35,397 nucleotides of DNA from contig NZ_AUHJ01000025.1 in assembly GCF_000423125.1 (NCBI RefSeq), positions 1-35,397 on the forward strand. The letters run 5' to 3'. The position numbers and the translations under genes were made by a program. Below the pieces are notes generated by a model. That model saw nothing but the letters and a program-made list of their open reading frames with translations. It made no database searches and was not told the DNA's origin. The DNA is from Haliea salexigens DSM 19537. GTDB lineage: Bacteria > Pseudomonadota > Gammaproteobacteria > Pseudomonadales > Halieaceae. Below are positions 1 to 9,200 of the stretch, in pieces; the stretch's first letter is position 1; every line of letters starts with the position of its first letter.

Positions 1-111
1 CCAGACAGTTCAGAAAAAGTGTCCTGCAGAGAGACATCCAGTGTGGGTCGCTGCATCTGCCGCCTGCATCCAAAACTTCGCCAAATAAAATAAATCGTTA
101 AATTACAGTGG

Positions 112-159
112 GTTACAAATTATATTGGCCGGCATCACAAAGTTGGCATCGTTTCTGCA
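112..159 (+). promoter_or_regulatory. Sigma-54 (-24/-12) promoter of peptide gene 1
   Basis: The element TTGGCATCGTTTCTGCA lies at 143-159, with the invariant GG at 145-146 and GC at 157-158, separated by exactly 10 bases as sigma-54 requires. It predicts a transcript start near 170, about 54 bases before the peptide start codon. A nearly identical element precedes peptide gene 2, and the similarity extends upstream: GTTACAA at 112-118 and a TTGGC at 125-129 recur at matching distances. This looks like a duplicated promoter. A sigma-54 activator is encoded in the same cluster at 24041-25288. Confidence 0.8.
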
Positions 160-223
160 ACACCCATGGCAAGGAGCAGCAAACAGCGACTCCCAACCAA
201 ACAGACACCCGAGGAGATACACC

Positions 224-436
224 ATGAGCACAATCACTGTAAACGACCTGAACGCCAACTGCGCCCTGAGCAGCGAAGAACTCGCCACCGTGAACGGTGG
301 TTGGTACTGGCTCTACCAGCCTGCCTACAGCTACTACTACAACCCGTTCGTATCGACGATGCAATCCTCATGGGCCTCACGCGGCACCTCGTTCGACACG
401 CAACACAACAACTTCATCAGCTTCCTGCGCTCCTGA
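224..436 (+). CDS. Double-glycine leader secreted peptide 1, aromatic-rich core
   Basis: This encodes a 70-residue peptide. The start at 224 is chosen because GAGGAG lies at 211-216 and because the leader then begins as in the paralogue at 761; an in-frame ATG at 125 lies upstream of the predicted transcript start. Residues 1-26 form a classic C39-peptidase leader ending LSSEELATVNGG, which fits the LSxxELxxIxGG consensus. The predicted mature core (residues 27-70) starts WYWLYQ and has 13 Trp/Tyr/Phe among 44 residues, few charges (R53, D58, R69) and no cysteine. It is probably cleaved after G26 and exported by the C39-ABC transporter at 20973. Function is unknown: a bacteriocin, a signal or a surface-assembling peptide are all possible. 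No modification enzyme was found nearby. The gene appears to be transcribed alone, with its own sigma-54 promoter and terminator. Confidence 0.85.
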   Translation: MSTITVNDLNANCALSSEELATVNGGWYWLYQPAYSYYYNPFVSTMQSSWASRGTSFDTQHNNFISFLRS

Positions 437-454
437 GGCGCTACTGCAAAACCC

Positions 455-478
455 AACCCGCCGTGTGGCGGGGTTTTT
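455..478 (+). terminator. Rho-independent terminator after peptide gene 1
   Basis: A GC-rich hairpin with CCCGCC at 457-462, loop GTGT and GGCGGG at 467-472 is followed by a T run at 474-478. It lies 20 bases after the peptide 1 stop codon, so peptide 1 is probably a monocistronic transcript separate from peptide 2. Confidence 0.8.
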
Positions 479-632
479 GTGCCTGGTATTTTCTATCTGA
501 CGCATATGTTGCAACTGAGGTCACTTATTCGCCAGGCATGTGGGGCGAACTCAAACAAATGAATGTGATGAATTTTCAGGTTTGTGCCTCAAGGGCGAGC
601 ACTGAAAAATATAATGTCAATAATATCAGATA

Positions 633-679
633 GTTACAATTTTTTTTGGCGGCGAGGGAAAGTTGGCATTGTTCCTGCA
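633..679 (+). promoter_or_regulatory. Sigma-54 (-24/-12) promoter of peptide gene 2 operon
   Basis: The element TTGGCATTGTTCCTGCA lies at 663-679, with GG at 665-666 and GC at 677-678 at the required 10-base spacing. The predicted transcript start is near 690, about 70 bases before the peptide 2 start. It matches the peptide 1 promoter at almost every position, including the preceding AAAG and an upstream GTTACAA at 633-639. With no terminator after peptide 2, it may drive the downstream OmpA, kinase, CHAT and TPS genes as well. Confidence 0.8.
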
Positions 680-760
680 ATCATTTATACAGAATCGCCA
701 GCGGCGCGAAAGGTATCCCAAGCTGGCAACACATGACTACGGTAAGCAAGGAGAGTTCTC

Positions 761-973
761 ATGACCCATATTACGATTAACGATCTGGAAGACAGCCGCG
801 ACCTGGACAAGCAGGCCCTCGCGGCAGTGACAGGCGGCTGGTACTGGTTGTACCAGCCTGCCTACAGCTACTACTACAACCCGTTCGTATCGACGATGCA
901 ATCCTCGTGGGCTTCGCGTGGCGCTTCGTTTGACACGCAACACAACAACTTCATCAGCTTCCTGAGATCCTGA
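761..973 (+). CDS. Double-glycine leader secreted peptide 2, aromatic-rich core
   Basis: This is a 70-residue paralogue of peptide 1 with AAGGAG at 748-753. The 26-residue leader ends LDKQALAAVTGG and shares only about 12 of 26 positions with peptide 1. The 44-residue core is identical except for Ala instead of Thr at residue 55. Over the 132 core bases I count 11 differences, of which only one changes the protein. The core is therefore under strong protein-level constraint and the pair is not a brand-new copy. The gene lies 19 bases before the OmpA-domain gene with no terminator between them, so the two are probably cotranscribed. The predicted fate is cleavage after G26 by the C39 domain of the exporter at 20973 and release from the cell. 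The biological role is not known. Confidence 0.85.
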   Translation: MTHITINDLEDSRDLDKQALAAVTGGWYWLYQPAYSYYYNPFVSTMQSSWASRGASFDTQHNNFISFLRS

Positions 974-992
974 GTGCGCGAAGGAGGACATC

Positions 993-1907
993 ATGTTCAA
1001 GAGGTCGACTAACCTGATAGCAGCAGCGGGAGTGGTGGTCACTCTTGCTGCGCACGCGGCGGATGCTGCTATCCCCTGTGCAGACGGCAAGCGTTACTAC
1101 GATCTTGCCCGTAAAGCGGGCGCACAGCAGGACTTCGAGAAGGCAACAGAGTGGCTGAACAAATCCGTTGGAGCCTGTGACTCCTATGCTGCCTGGCACT
1201 TGATGGGCACCGCCTTCCAGAGGGAGCGCAAGCTTAAGGAATCGCTGCACGCCTACGAGCAAGCGGTGGTGCATGCGGGGACTCAGGACGAAGCTGCCGT
1301 GTCTCTCGCGCGCTACGGTCAGGTCCTGGCGCTGAACGGTCAACGCTTTGAAGCGTTGGCCACCCTGGACCGCGCCATCGAGCGCCACTCGAATCCGCCT
1401 TCGTGGATGCGAGAAAACGCCAGGCAGCTCGATCACAGTCTGGTCGACACACCGATTTCGAGCGACTCCATCAAGCGCAGTCTGTCCAGCCAGGAGTTCG
1501 GTTTGCTCTCGACAGATCGCCTGGCCTCAAGTGGCCTCGCGGGGGGTGATGAAGAAAAGACACGTGTGCGCATTCCGATTAACTACAAGCTCGACAGTAC
1601 CGAGCTGGATACGTTGACCAGTGAGAACATCGCGGAACTCGGCAAGGTATTGGCGAGTGAAACTTTCGATGGCCGCGCATTCACGCTTGTCGGGCACACC
1701 GATGTGCGGGGTAGCTGGCAGCACAACATGAATCTTTCCGAACGTCGGGCGGAGGCTGCCCGCGATGAATTGATACAGCAGTTTCCCACCCTGGCAGGCC
1801 GGTTACGCGTGGAGGGTGCGGGTGAGGCGAAGCCTAAATACCGCGGGGAGACCTTGCCGGAAGCCGATCACCGGCTGAACAGGCGCCTGGAGGTTCTCGT
1901 CGATTGA
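993..1907 (+). CDS. Periplasmic TPR and OmpA-domain protein
   Basis: The protein has 304 residues with GGAG at 983-986 before the ATG. Residues 1-25 are a Sec-type signal peptide (hydrophobic AAAGVVVTLAA, then AADA). Residues about 30-135 form TPR-like helical repeats. Residues about 190-304 form an OmpA C-terminal, peptidoglycan-binding-type domain with GHTDVRG, LSERRAEAARDEL and a terminal NRRLEV. It is therefore likely a periplasmic protein tied to the cell wall. It follows peptide gene 2 by 19 bases and precedes the kinase by 28 bases, so it is in the same likely operon. A role in anchoring or assembling the secreted peptide or the TPS exoprotein is inference from position only. Confidence 0.85.
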   Translation: MFKRSTNLIAAAGVVVTLAAHAADAAIPCADGKRYYDLARKAGAQQDFEKATEWLNKSVGACDSYAAWHLMGTAFQRERKLKESLHAYEQAVVHAGTQDEAAVSLARYGQVLALNGQRFEALATLDRAIERHSNPPSWMRENARQLDHSLVDTPISSDSIKRSLSSQEFGLLSTDRLASSGLAGGDEEKTRVRIPINYKLDSTELDTLTSENIAELGKVLASETFDGRAFTLVGHTDVRGSWQHNMNLSERRAEAARDELIQQFPTLAGRLRVEGAGEAKPKYRGETLPEADHRLNRRLEVLVD

Positions 1908-1935
1908 AGGATCGGGCCACAACAGCACAGCCGTC

Positions 1936-3837
1936 ATGACGAAGGATTTGCCTGAAATCCCTGGTTACACCATCGAACACCTCCTCGGTGAGGGTGGTAT
2001 GGCCCGGGTGTATCTGGCCATTCAGCGCGGGTTCGAGCGTCCCGTGGCGCTCAAGATCATCGCTCCGGAACTCGCTGCCAACGAAGAGTTCGGCAAGCGG
2101 TTTCTGCGTGAGGCGAGAATTGTTGGCATGTTGTCGCACCCGCACATCGTGCCGGTCTACGATGTCGGAGAGCATAAGGGGCTGTTGTATCTGGCGATGG
2201 AGATTCTCGCCGACGGTGATCTGCGCAGCCGGATGATCAAGCCGCTGGATGAGGACGTTGCCCTGGAGATTACGCGCCAGCTGGCGAGTGCCCTGGGCTA
2301 CGCCCACAAGAAGGGTTTTATCCACAGGGACGTCAAGCCGGACAATGTCCTGTTTCGGGACGTGGACACGGCAGTGCTCACGGATTTTGGTATCGCGCGC
2401 GCTGCGGAGAATTCCGAGGACGTCACGCAGATCACTCAGGTGCAGTCGGTCATCGGTTCACCCAAATACATGAGCCCTGAGCAATCCCTGGGACATCAGC
2501 TGGATGCGCGCACAGACATATATAGTCTTGGGGTGATGCTGTTCCAAATGTTGAGCGGCGATGCGCCCTACAGCGGGCGAAACCTGACCGAGATATCCCT
2601 GCAGCGCTTCGAGCGCCAGATGCCGCGGTTGCCGGATCATCTGCAACGTTTGCAGCCACTGATCGATAGCATGATGGCCTATAACAGGGACCAGCGTTTC
2701 GCCAGTTGTGAAGATTTGCTTGTTGCATTGAAAGACCTGCCGAGCGGATCGCCGCCAGTGGTCGCCGGCGGTGCGTTCGACGCCACCGCGGTCATGGCGG
2801 CCCCCGAGGTGCCACCGCCGCAGCCACGTGAGCAGGCTGTGGGGCCGGGGCGCCGCGCGGTTGTATTCGGTGCTGCCCTGGTTCTATGCATGTCCGCTGC
2901 AGGTGGTTGGTATGCACTGCGTAATAGTGAACCTGTGCAAGTCGCGAAGACGGCCGGCACACCTGTTGTGCTGCAGGAAAAGGGGCTTGCAGAGGCTGCG
3001 CTAGAGGGCGAGCCCCCCCAGGACTCCGGTGTGACGGTTCGCGAGTCGGGTGAGGCGACCACTCGCGACAAGGGTGTGGTGGCGGACGCGGTAGCCAATG
3101 ACGGCGACCGCAGCGAGTCCGCAAGCTCCCTGGCGGCTGCGCCTCATTCTGACACGGTACCGGCAGCGCCTGTATCGCCCCCCCTGCTACCTGAACCAGA
3201 CGAGTTCTTTGCTTTCTACGATGCCGTCAATCTTGGCGTACCAGCCGCTGAGAAGGAATTCGTTGCAGCCTATCCGCGCAGTGTCTTTGCTGACATCTTG
3301 CGGGTGAAATCGACGGGTGACATGGCCGCTGTGGAGGCGTTGCAACAACAGGCGGCGTCAGGCTCAGCGCGCGCCATGTCAGTGTTAGGTGAATTGTATG
3401 ATACGGGTTGGGTGGTGGGGAAAGATAAAGATGCGGCGCTGCGTTACGCCGAGCTTGCCGCACGACAAGGCTCGCCACTTGGCTTGTATCAGCATGCGAC
3501 ATTACTGATGGCCGTGGCGCAGACGGATGCGCAGCGGCGTGCGGCACTGCGTATCCTCGAGAAATCCGCCGAGGATGGGTTTTTCCTCGCCCAAACGCTG
3601 CTGGCGAACCATTTGTTTGACGGTCGGTTATTGGGTCGTGATGTTGACGAAAGCCTTCGTCTTTTCACCCTGGCGGGCGAGCAGGGAGACCGCAATGCCC
3701 TGTTTAACCTGGGCAGAATATACGATGCCGGAATTCACCTGAGCGAGCCGGATACGGCGCGTGCACGAGAGTACTTTCTTGCTGCGGCGCGGCTCGGCCA
3801 CCCGCAGGCGCGGAACTATCTGCAGGAGCCAATATGA
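1936..3837 (+). CDS. Membrane Ser/Thr protein kinase with Sel1 repeats
   Basis: The protein has 633 residues. An N-terminal Hanks-type kinase domain (about 10-265) has the glycine loop GEGGMARV (18-25), ATP-binding K40, helix-C E59, the catalytic loop HRDVKPDN (130-137), D150-F-G and a PEQ (APE-type) motif (181-183), so it should be active. A linker with a DATAVM motif near T284 resembles phospho-threonine sites bound by FHA domains. One membrane segment (about 307-326) follows, then a Pro/Ala-rich linker and Sel1-type repeats (about 470-630) on the far side of the membrane, probably periplasmic. The PP2C at 11339 and the FHA protein at 16289 are its natural counterparts. The sensed signal and the substrates are unknown; the FHA protein and the sigma-54 activator are candidate targets by inference. 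Confidence 0.92.
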   Translation: MTKDLPEIPGYTIEHLLGEGGMARVYLAIQRGFERPVALKIIAPELAANEEFGKRFLREARIVGMLSHPHIVPVYDVGEHKGLLYLAMEILADGDLRSRMIKPLDEDVALEITRQLASALGYAHKKGFIHRDVKPDNVLFRDVDTAVLTDFGIARAAENSEDVTQITQVQSVIGSPKYMSPEQSLGHQLDARTDIYSLGVMLFQMLSGDAPYSGRNLTEISLQRFERQMPRLPDHLQRLQPLIDSMMAYNRDQRFASCEDLLVALKDLPSGSPPVVAGGAFDATAVMAAPEVPPPQPREQAVGPGRRAVVFGAALVLCMSAAGGWYALRNSEPVQVAKTAGTPVVLQEKGLAEAALEGEPPQDSGVTVRESGEATTRDKGVVADAVANDGDRSESASSLAAAPHSDTVPAAPVSPPLLPEPDEFFAFYDAVNLGVPAAEKEFVAAYPRSVFADILRVKSTGDMAAVEALQQQAASGSARAMSVLGELYDTGWVVGKDKDAALRYAELAARQGSPLGLYQHATLLMAVAQTDAQRRAALRILEKSAEDGFFLAQTLLANHLFDGRLLGRDVDESLRLFTLAGEQGDRNALFNLGRIYDAGIHLSEPDTARAREYFLAAARLGHPQARNYLQEPI

Positions 3838-3955
3838 TCGACTCTGAGCACTCTCGCCGCAGAAAAAAGTCAGCCCTACGGCTCGGTAAGTGCGACCAGG
3901 TTGTACACGCATCCTATACTTCAACGTGACCACGCATAATTTGCAACGGAGCCGT

Positions 3956-6238
3956 ATGCAGAAAATACAGCAATTTCTTCGAGGGTATCGCCCGCCTGGG
4001 ATCTGTATGGCGTGCTTGCTCGTGCTCACCACTACCGCATCCGTCACTGCCAACGCGGGTGATCTGCAAGAGGCCATGGCGCTGAGTGCAGGTGGAGAGT
4101 TGCGCGCGGCGCTGGCTTTACTCGATCAGGACCAGAGGCTGATGTCGCGGCAACTCGACGAAGAGTTGTCTGCAGCTGAGATTGATGCGCGTTTGCTGCG
4201 TATTGACCTCCTCCGCAGGCTTGGCTCTCTGGCGCGTGCCGACAATGAGCTCAGGGCATTGCAAGGCTATTTCGCGAACCTGCCCGCCGCAATGCCAGCG
4301 CAGTTTTCACAGGCACAGCGGCAACGCGCACTGTTGTACTACCGGGAGGGGGCCACGCAGCAGGCGTCGATTGCGATTGCGCGAGCCCTCGAGTGGGAAG
4401 ACTCGCTGGCGCCCGCGCAGCTCAGCCAATTGCGCAATGACGAGGCGCTCATTCTGCAGCGTGCAGGCGATCTGCGGGCGGCCATTGACGGTTTTCGAGC
4501 TGCGGTGGACCTCGCGCCGGACGATGAATTGCGCGTGATTTACCAGGTCAACAGTGCGCGCGCCATGCTTGACGACGGGCGGGTAGAGGACGCTCTGGTG
4601 ACGGCGCGACAGAGTGCGGATGCGCTCGACCAGTTGGCAGCTGGTGCGCCCGGTCGCGCGCGCATGGCGTTGGCATCCTTGTACCGCAAGGCGGTAAATG
4701 ACTTCGATGCCGATGCAGCCTACCGCCTGGCAGCCCTGCAGCAGTTGCAGCAAGCGGGGGACATGCAGGATGTTCCGCCGCGCTTGCGCTCCATGCTGAA
4801 CGGTTACACGGCTGAACTCTATGCGGATGACCGACAGTACGGTGCGGCGGTCCACTATGCCCAGCGGGCACTGCAGTACGCGAATCAGGTACAGGTAGAT
4901 GGGCTCGAGTATCGCTGGGAATGGGTTCTGGCTCGCTCGTTTGGCGAATTGGGCAACACGCGGGATTCGCTGGATGCCTACGCGAGAGCTGTCGCATCGC
5001 TGCGCACGCTACGCAGTAACCTGGAGTCACTGGACTCGGATACTTTCACAGACGTTGTGCAGCCTCTCTACTACAGTTATGCCGATGCATTGCTGACCCA
5101 AAGCGCGGTCGAGGTTGATGCGGATGCACAGCAGAAGCTACTGCGCGATGCGCGCTTCGCTCTGGAAGAACTGAAGCTTGCTGAAGTACAGGATTACTTT
5201 GACGAGCAGTGTGTGGGAGACGAGAGCGTTGTGCTCGACCAACTGGCCGGGGACGCGGCCGTGCTATATCCCGTGTTGCTGGATACCCGCCTGGAATTAC
5301 TCCTGACGACTGACAGCGGCATTCAGCAGATCACCGTGCCTGTTGACCGATCGCGTTTGATTGCTCGCATACGCGATTTCCGTCTGAATCTTGAGGTCGA
5401 TAACGGCACGGATGCGTACCTCGCGCATGGTCAGCAGCTCTATGACTGGCTGATAAGGCCGCTGGAGGCAGTGCTGGCAACGCACAGCATCGCAACGCTG
5501 GTCGTGGTGCCGGACGGTGCCTTACGGACCATTCCCCTCGCGGCGCTGCACGATGGCGAACAGTTCCTGGTTGAGCAGTATGCCCTGGCAACGACGCCGG
5601 GCCTGACACTGCTGGACCCCAAGCCCTTTTCCGGTGAATCGTATCGCACATTGGCGGGAGGATTGTCGGAATCGGTCCAGGGGTTTGCCGCTCTACCCAG
5701 CGTCGACCGTGAACTGCATACACTGCGCGAGAGACTCTCGGCCAACGTCCTGCAGAACCAGGCCTTTACCTTGCCGAAGGTCCGGTCGGAGCTTGCCAAC
5801 GGCGAGTACAGCATTGTGCATTTTGCCACGCACGGGCAGTTCGGCAGCAGCTACGATGACTCTTTTCTACTGACGTATGACGACAAGTTCCTGATCGCTG
5901 ATCTCGGGAACACGATTCAGTCCAGAGCAGCTGCCAGTGGCACGCTCGAGTTGCTGGTCCTGAGTGCCTGTGAGACAGCCGCAGGCGACGATCGTGCGGC
6001 ACTCGGGTTGGCCGGTGTCGCCCTGAAGGCAGGCGCGAGAAGCGCCCTGGCCACGCTGTGGGAGGTCGACGACAAGGCAACCCTGGAAGTGATCAGCGAA
6101 TTCTATGCGCAACTCGACTCGGGTAATGTCTCCAAGGCACAGGGCCTGCGCGAGGCACAGATGAAATTGATAAATGACCGTTCCAACCAGCACCCGAGTA
6201 AGTGGGCCCCTTTCCTGCTCATAGGGAACTGGCTGTGA
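3956..6238 (+). CDS. Exported TPR-CHAT protease-like protein
   Basis: The protein has 760 residues from the ATG at 3956, chosen for ACGGAG at 3946-3951 and because a signal peptide (hydrophobic about 16-34) then sits at the N-terminus; an upstream in-frame start at 3890 would bury it. Residues about 35-420 are helical TPR-like repeats. The C-terminal third is a CHAT domain (caspase-like peptidase clan) with the His of HFATHG at residue 626 and the Cys of LSACETA at residue 672, both intact. CHAT-TPR proteins often sit beside TPS exoproteins, as here: the TpsA gene starts 31 bases downstream. A protease acting on the exoprotein or on other periplasmic partners is plausible but not shown. Confidence 0.88.
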   Translation: MQKIQQFLRGYRPPGICMACLLVLTTTASVTANAGDLQEAMALSAGGELRAALALLDQDQRLMSRQLDEELSAAEIDARLLRIDLLRRLGSLARADNELRALQGYFANLPAAMPAQFSQAQRQRALLYYREGATQQASIAIARALEWEDSLAPAQLSQLRNDEALILQRAGDLRAAIDGFRAAVDLAPDDELRVIYQVNSARAMLDDGRVEDALVTARQSADALDQLAAGAPGRARMALASLYRKAVNDFDADAAYRLAALQQLQQAGDMQDVPPRLRSMLNGYTAELYADDRQYGAAVHYAQRALQYANQVQVDGLEYRWEWVLARSFGELGNTRDSLDAYARAVASLRTLRSNLESLDSDTFTDVVQPLYYSYADALLTQSAVEVDADAQQKLLRDARFALEELKLAEVQDYFDEQCVGDESVVLDQLAGDAAVLYPVLLDTRLELLLTTDSGIQQITVPVDRSRLIARIRDFRLNLEVDNGTDAYLAHGQQLYDWLIRPLEAVLATHSIATLVVVPDGALRTIPLAALHDGEQFLVEQYALATTPGLTLLDPKPFSGESYRTLAGGLSESVQGFAALPSVDRELHTLRERLSANVLQNQAFTLPKVRSELANGEYSIVHFATHGQFGSSYDDSFLLTYDDKFLIADLGNTIQSRAAASGTLELLVLSACETAAGDDRAALGLAGVALKAGARSALATLWEVDDKATLEVISEFYAQLDSGNVSKAQGLREAQMKLINDRSNQHPSKWAPFLLIGNWL

Positions 6239-6269
6239 ACAGCATCGTGTTGGCTGCAGAGGCTCGACA

Positions 6270-9200
6270 ATGAGGAAAATAAACGTGGGCAGGACAAAAC
6301 GACAATCCCGGTTATTTACAGTGCTGTTCGCCGTTCAGTGCCTGTCGCTATCCGGTGCACACGGGGCGGCTGTTTTCGATGGTACGGTTGGCCCCAATAG
6401 TGAAGGCGCCACGCGCGCCGGCATCTTTGAAATAGGCCAGGGAGACGGCGAGGTCGCCGGCAATAATCTGTTTCAGAGTTTCTCCAGTTTCAGTCTATCC
6501 TCCGGGGAGCAGGCGACCTTCACTCACAGCGCGGCCAACATTCAGCATATTATTGCCAGGGTGACAGGCTTTCAGCCGACAGAAATCCAGGGTGCCATGC
6601 AGGTGCGCCGCAACTCCGGGGGAACTCTGTCACCCACGTCAGCCGCGCTGTGGATGCTCAATCCCAATGGGATTTTCATTGGCGATGGGGCCTCGTTCGA
6701 TCCCCAGAGCACGTTTGTGTTCTCCAGCGCGAATCGGCTCGGCTTTGACAATGGCGACGATTTCTATTCTCACGAAACAACCATAAGTTCGGAATTGTCG
6801 ATAGCAAACCCGGCTGGGTTTGGCTTCCTTGATCAGCAGGATCTGCCGTCTGGAGTAACGCCGCGAGGCATCGTGCTGGCGCTGAGTGACGTGGACAGCA
6901 CGAATACGCCGCTACTGCTCTCGAACATGAGTCTGGTGGGCACGAGTGTTGACCCCGACATCGCCGGCGTGACGGTGGTGGGTGATATCACCGCTGCGGT
7001 AGACCCAACCAGTCCCCTGGCGCCGGGCGACAGTTCGCAATTCCAGGCCTTCAATCTTGCGCTCGGTGCGCTTGCGCCTGGCGGTGTCCTCGCCATCGAT
7101 ACCTCCGCGGGCTACACCTTGTCCGCAGCAGAAAATGTCGGGCTCGCGGACATCGTTATCGAAAACAGTAACCTGCTTTTCTCGGATAACGCGGTTGTTC
7201 CGGTATCCCGCTTTTCCCTGCTCGCGGATCGGTTACTGATTCAGAATTCGTTCATAAGCACCTTTGCACTGCTGCAGCCGACGGACTTTTCCTTGCGCGC
7301 GATTTCCAGCATGCAGCTGCGCGGCAGTGTGGTGCAGACGGCAACGGCAACACTCGCTAACGCCGGTACCATCCGTATCGATACGAGCAATTACGAGCAG
7401 ATTGGCGGGCTGGTGTCCAGCCGCGTGCTGGATCTTGGCGCGGAGACGGGAGATTCCGGCAACATCATCTTTGGCGGTAGTGCATCGCTGCCCATGAAGG
7501 ATTTCCTGTTGCGACAGGGACGGATTCAAACCAGTAGTATCGGTGCGGGGAATGCAGGCGATATAGTCGTTCTGGGTACAGAAGATGTGTCGTTGCTCGG
7601 CACGAGCGGAAGCAGGGCATTTATCGCCAGTCTCGCCGATGGTCTGGGTGACGCCGGAGACCTGCTCCTGTTTGGCAACCGCATCAACGCGGAATTCACT
7701 GACATTTTCTCCAGCGGTTCGAACTTTTCGGCGCCGGGTCTGATCAGTCTGCAGTCGGGTGCAGATGGACTTTATTTGCACAATACCTCCTTGCTCGGCG
7801 GATTCAACGTGCAGGGTGTTGGGGCATCCATTGCTCTACTTTCAGCGGGAGATATCGCGCTCACCACGGAAGCGGAACGGGCGGTGATCAGCACCGGTAC
7901 CGGCGGGAAACAAGACGGCGGTGCGATTCTTGTTGCGGCAACGGGTGACCTTACGCTGCGGGGGCAGTTTGACATCACCAGTAATGTGCTGGGTGAGGAA
8001 AGTGAGGGCGGATCAGGCGGAGAAATTTCCCTGCAAGGTCGCAGCGTATTGCTGGAGCAAACGCAGGGTGCCGCGAACGCCAGCAACATTTCCAGTTTTA
8101 CCGCCACCGCCGGAAGGGGGGCAGACGTCTCGATTGTCGCGGAGGGCACTCTCACCGTTAGCGGGGAGCACGCGATAACCAGCTCCACCGTCGGCACCGG
8201 GATGGCGGGTGCCGTGGTGTTGCGAGGGGACGATATCGCTGTTTCTGCTGCCAGCCCCACGACGCTTTCTTCTTCCTCACTGGGCGTGGGAGACGCCGGT
8301 CGAGTGGACATGTTGGCTGAAGGCGCTCTATTCCTGTCCGGCGTTGAGGTCGGCAGTATTGCCGCGGATCAAGGCGCAGCCGGAGTGATAAGAGCGAGCG
8401 GCAGCTCGATCGAGATCGAGAACGCTACCTTCAGCACGGCTACGGGAGCGAACGACATCAACAGTTCGCCTGGTCAGATCACCCTCGAAGCCGGCGGAGA
8501 ACTGGGAGTTCGCGAAAGCTTTCTACAGAGTAGCACTGGTGCCCTCGCGCCGGCGGGACAGGTCCGGATGACGGCAGGTACCGCGCTTACGCTGGATAAT
8601 GTGTCTGTGCAGTCTGCCAGCACCGGTGACGGTGCCAGTGGCAGCATACTGGTCTCCAGCGCGGGAAGCGTCAGTATTGATGGCGTCGATACCGAGTTGC
8701 TGACCAATTCACAAGGCGCCAACGATGCGGGAGACGTGAGTATCGTTGCAGGCGATGTATTACGTTTTGAGGGCGGTGGGTTCGTGCAGACGTCAGCGGT
8801 AGGCAGTGGGAATGCCGGCACTATTCTACTCTCTGCGGATGAGGTGCAACTGAACTGGGCGAGGATCGAGGGGACTTCCGAGAATGCGGGTGGCGGTGAC
8901 ATCAACATTTTTGGCCGCGATATCTACCTGGACAGCGATCCGGCCTCGGGAGGTATCGTCTTCATCACAGCGAGCTCAGCGTCCTCCGATGCTGATGGCA
9001 ATGGTGGTTCGATCACACTGGGAGACCCGGCTGCGCCGGCGGACCTGGTGCTCGTACGCAATAGCGGACTTACTGCAAGCGCAAACGCCGGCAACGGTGG
9101 CCTCATTGACATCAATGCTGCCTCTTTTCTGCGCGATGCACGCTCGGTATTCCAGGTCACTTCCACGTTAGGTGAAGAGGGAAGCCTCGAAATCAATTCG

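Larger units (their letters stand above)
437..760. other. Intergenic region between the two peptide genes
   Basis: These 324 bases hold the peptide 1 terminator (455-478) and the peptide 2 sigma-54 promoter (633-679). Between them is an AT-richer stretch where an upstream activator site would be expected. An inverted repeat TGCCTGG (480-486) with CCAGGCA (532-538) is the only dyad noticed there and is weak evidence for a binding site. No credible gene was seen. Confidence 0.6.

Noticed and set aside
125-223. Longer start for peptide 1 giving 103 residues
   Set aside because: The extension crosses the sigma-54 promoter and has no leader character; the ATG at 224 has a good ribosome site and matches the paralogue.
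224-973. Lanthipeptide, thiopeptide or other cysteine-based RiPP
   Set aside because: The cores contain no cysteine, and no cyclase, radical-SAM, LanM or YcaO gene is present in the window.
3880-3893. GG-N10-GC element between the kinase and CHAT genes
   Set aside because: Several mismatches at key flanking positions (CGGCTC and GTGC); below the quality of the four accepted sites.
3901-3920. TTGTAC and TATACT as a sigma-70 promoter before the CHAT gene
   Set aside because: The spacing is only 8 bases, far from the usual 16-18.
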